Assembly: GCA_050250395.1 (NCBI GenBank)
Contig: JBFWOQ010000003.1
Location: forward strand, 62,001 to 126,000
Source of the DNA: JAGPUQ01 sp050250395
GTDB lineage: Bacteria; Pseudomonadota; Gammaproteobacteria; Pseudomonadales; Porticoccaceae
Length of the DNA: 64,000 nucleotides
Reading direction: 5' to 3'
Part shown: positions 62,520 to 64,000 of the stretch, in pieces
Numbering within the stretch: position 1 is the stretch's first letter
Layout of the letters: each line of letters begins with the position of its first letter
Program-made: the position numbers and the translations under genes
The notes under the pieces: model-generated
Told to the model about the DNA's origin: nothing
The model's database searches: none
What the model saw: only the letters and a program-made list of their open reading frames with translations

Positions 62520-64000
62520 TCAAAACGAGAGATCCAGCGCCCGGTCGATAAACCGTTGCTGCTCTTCCAGGTGCGTGGACAGATGGCCTGCCGCGGGTGA
62601 CGCCGAGGCGTCGCGCCCGACATAGCGCAGGTACAGTTTTTCGTCGACGCGCGCCATCACTGCCCGCATATGGTGCTGGAGGCTGTACCACACACCCTGA
62701 TTCATGGGCTCTTCCTGGCACCAGAGCACATCCTGGCAGTTCGGGTACTGCAAGAGCGCGTCATGGAGCGCCGCCTCGTCGAAGGGGTAGAGCTGTTCGA
62801 TGCGCACCAGCGCGACATCGGCAGTACCGCGCTTTTCGCGCTCTTCGTAGAGGTGGTAATACACCTTGCCGGAACACAGCACGACACGGCGCACTCGATC
62901 CGGGTGCAGCTCGGAATCCGCGATGATCGTGGCGAAACTACCGTGCGCGAGCTCTTCGAGGGAGGAGGTCGCCAGCCGATGACGCAGAAGCCACTTCGGG
63001 CTCATGACTATCAGCGGCCGTCGCATCGGCCGGATGGCCTGCCGTCGCAGCATATGAAACAACTGGGCCGGCGTCGTGGGAACGCATACCTGCATGTTGC
63101 CCTCGGCGCAGAGCTGCAGAAAACGCTCCAGGCGGGCGGAGGAGTGTTCCGGACCCTGCCCTTCGTACCCGTGGGGCAGCAACAGCGTCAAGCCGCACAG
63201 CCGAGCCCATTTGTGCTCGCCGGCGGCGATGAACTGGTCGATCACCACCTGGGCGCCGTTGGCAAAGTCACCGAACTGCGCTTCCCACACCACCAGCGCC
63301 TTGGGCGTTGCGGTGGAGTAGCCGTATTCGAACGCCAACACGGCTTCTTCCGACAGGAAGGAATCGAACAGGTCGCAACGCGGCTGGTTCGCGGCCAGAT
63401 GTCTGAGCGGCACATAGGGCTGGCCGTCTTTCTGGTTGTAGACCACCGCGTGGCGGTGAGAGAAGGTGCCGCGGCCGCTGTCCTGCCCGGACATCCGCAC
63501 CTGGTAACCGTCTTCCAGCAGGGTCCCATAGGCGAGCAGTTCGGCCATGCCCCAGTTGAGCGGCAGGGCACCGCCCGCCATCTTGCGGCGGTCTTCGTAG
63601 ATTTTTCCCACCTGGCGCTGCAGTACGATGCCCTCGGGGATCCGGCAGAGCTTGTGCGCAGTCTCCTGAAGTTTCTGCAGGTCGTAGCCGGTCTCCGCCG
63701 GCGCCGTCCAGTCGTGCCCCAAAAACGGCATCCAGTCGACGAACAGCGCCGTGTCCGGTTGCGACACCAGGTTGTAGGCGACGTACTCGCCCCGATCCAG
63801 ATTGTCGCGATACTCGTCGACCAGCTGCTGGGCTGTCGCCGCGGTGGTGTCGCCGTCGGCAACGAGGCGCTCCGCAAACAAGGCGCGCGTGGTCTTGTGA
63901 TCGCCTATACGCTGATACATGAGCGGCTGGGTTCCGGACGGCTCGTCGGTCTCGTTGTGGCCCCGCCGCCGATAGCAGACCAGATCGATCACCACGTCTT
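62520..64000 (-). CDS. sucA: 2-oxoglutarate dehydrogenase E1, C-terminal part (runs off right edge)
   Basis: About 493 C-terminal residues of a thiamine-diphosphate E1. VIDLVCYRRRGHNETDEP at the edge, SGRGTFSHRHAVVYNQKD, LLLPHGYEGQGPEHSSARLERFLQLCAEGNMQV and FDEAALHDAL lead to SASPAAGHLSTHLEEQQRFIDRAL, the typical E1 end. The N-terminal half is outside the window. It begins the sucA-sucB-lpd-sucC-sucD operon of the TCA cycle. Confidence 0.95.
   Translation of the reverse strand, partial: DVVIDLVCYRRRGHNETDEPSGTQPLMYQRIGDHKTTRALFAERLVADGDTTAATAQQLVDEYRDNLDRGEYVAYNLVSQPDTALFVDWMPFLGHDWTAPAETGYDLQKLQETAHKLCRIPEGIVLQRQVGKIYEDRRKMAGGALPLNWGMAELLAYGTLLEDGYQVRMSGQDSGRGTFSHRHAVVYNQKDGQPYVPLRHLAANQPRCDLFDSFLSEEAVLAFEYGYSTATPKALVVWEAQFGDFANGAQVVIDQFIAAGEHKWARLCGLTLLLPHGYEGQGPEHSSARLERFLQLCAEGNMQVCVPTTPAQLFHMLRRQAIRPMRRPLIVMSPKWLLRHRLATSSLEELAHGSFATIIADSELHPDRVRRVVLCSGKVYYHLYEEREKRGTADVALVRIEQLYPFDEAALHDALLQYPNCQDVLWCQEEPMNQGVWYSLQHHMRAVMARVDEKLYLRYVGRDASASPAAGHLSTHLEEQQRFIDRALDLSF

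Overview
The window is about 64 kb of GC-rich chromosomal DNA from a gammaproteobacterium. The evidence is gene order (yceD-rpmF-plsX-fabD-fabG-acpP-pabC-mltG, queA-tgt-secD-secF, prfB-lysS, sucA-sucB-lpd-sucC-sucD), an RNase E whose catalytic and zinc residues keep the E. coli numbering, and an RF2 gene with the classical frameshift site. The family cannot be fixed from sequence alone. Two Baeyer-Villiger-type monooxygenases and two luciferase-like oxidoreductases suggest an environmental bacterium that oxidises organic compounds. There is no IS element, prophage, CRISPR array or rRNA operon.

Layout. 1-7 kb: a minus-strand fatty-acid/phospholipid operon, unusual in lacking fabH and fabF, then maf and rluC. 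7-10.5 kb: rne behind a long leader. 10.6-14.4 kb: transaldolase, a DoxX protein and an M13 metallopeptidase. 14.5-19.6 kb: queA-tgt-secD-secF, with yajC missing. 19.7-26.3 kb: an LLM oxidoreductase, tRNA-Leu(CAA), a CDP-alcohol phosphatidyltransferase, rlmB, a strictosidine-synthase-like gene, rnr and tRNA-Leu(CAG). 26.5-30.6 kb: two flavoprotein monooxygenases and a small ORF. 30.7-40.4 kb: ung, lysS, prfB, a lipoprotein-NfeD-SPFH group, a second LLM oxidoreductase, purK and purE. 40.7-44.3 kb: an atypical pyruvate kinase, an SMP-30 protein and YaeQ. 44.4-56.8 kb: a compact glycogen island (glgA, glgB, glgC, GH57, malQ, glgP, glk). 57-64 kb: a MarR regulator and the 2-oxoglutarate dehydrogenase/succinyl-CoA synthetase operon, running off the right edge.

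How the genes fit together. The glycogen island holds a complete cycle: ADP-glucose synthesis (GlgC), elongation (GlgA), branching (GlgB), then phosphorolysis, disproportionation, hydrolysis and glucose phosphorylation (GlgP, MalQ, GH57, Glk). The pyruvate kinase and the suc operon lie downstream in the same carbon flow. Most of the window is housekeeping. The parts most worth a second look are the pyruvate kinase (duplicated lid domain, Lys at the K+-determining position, 13-bp tandem repeat across its stop codon), a fourfold repeat upstream of glgC, a palindrome at a tRNA promoter, a near-leaderless promoter for the fatty-acid operon, and the unknown lipoprotein linked to NfeD/SPFH. I found no clear evidence of a wholly new multi-gene system.
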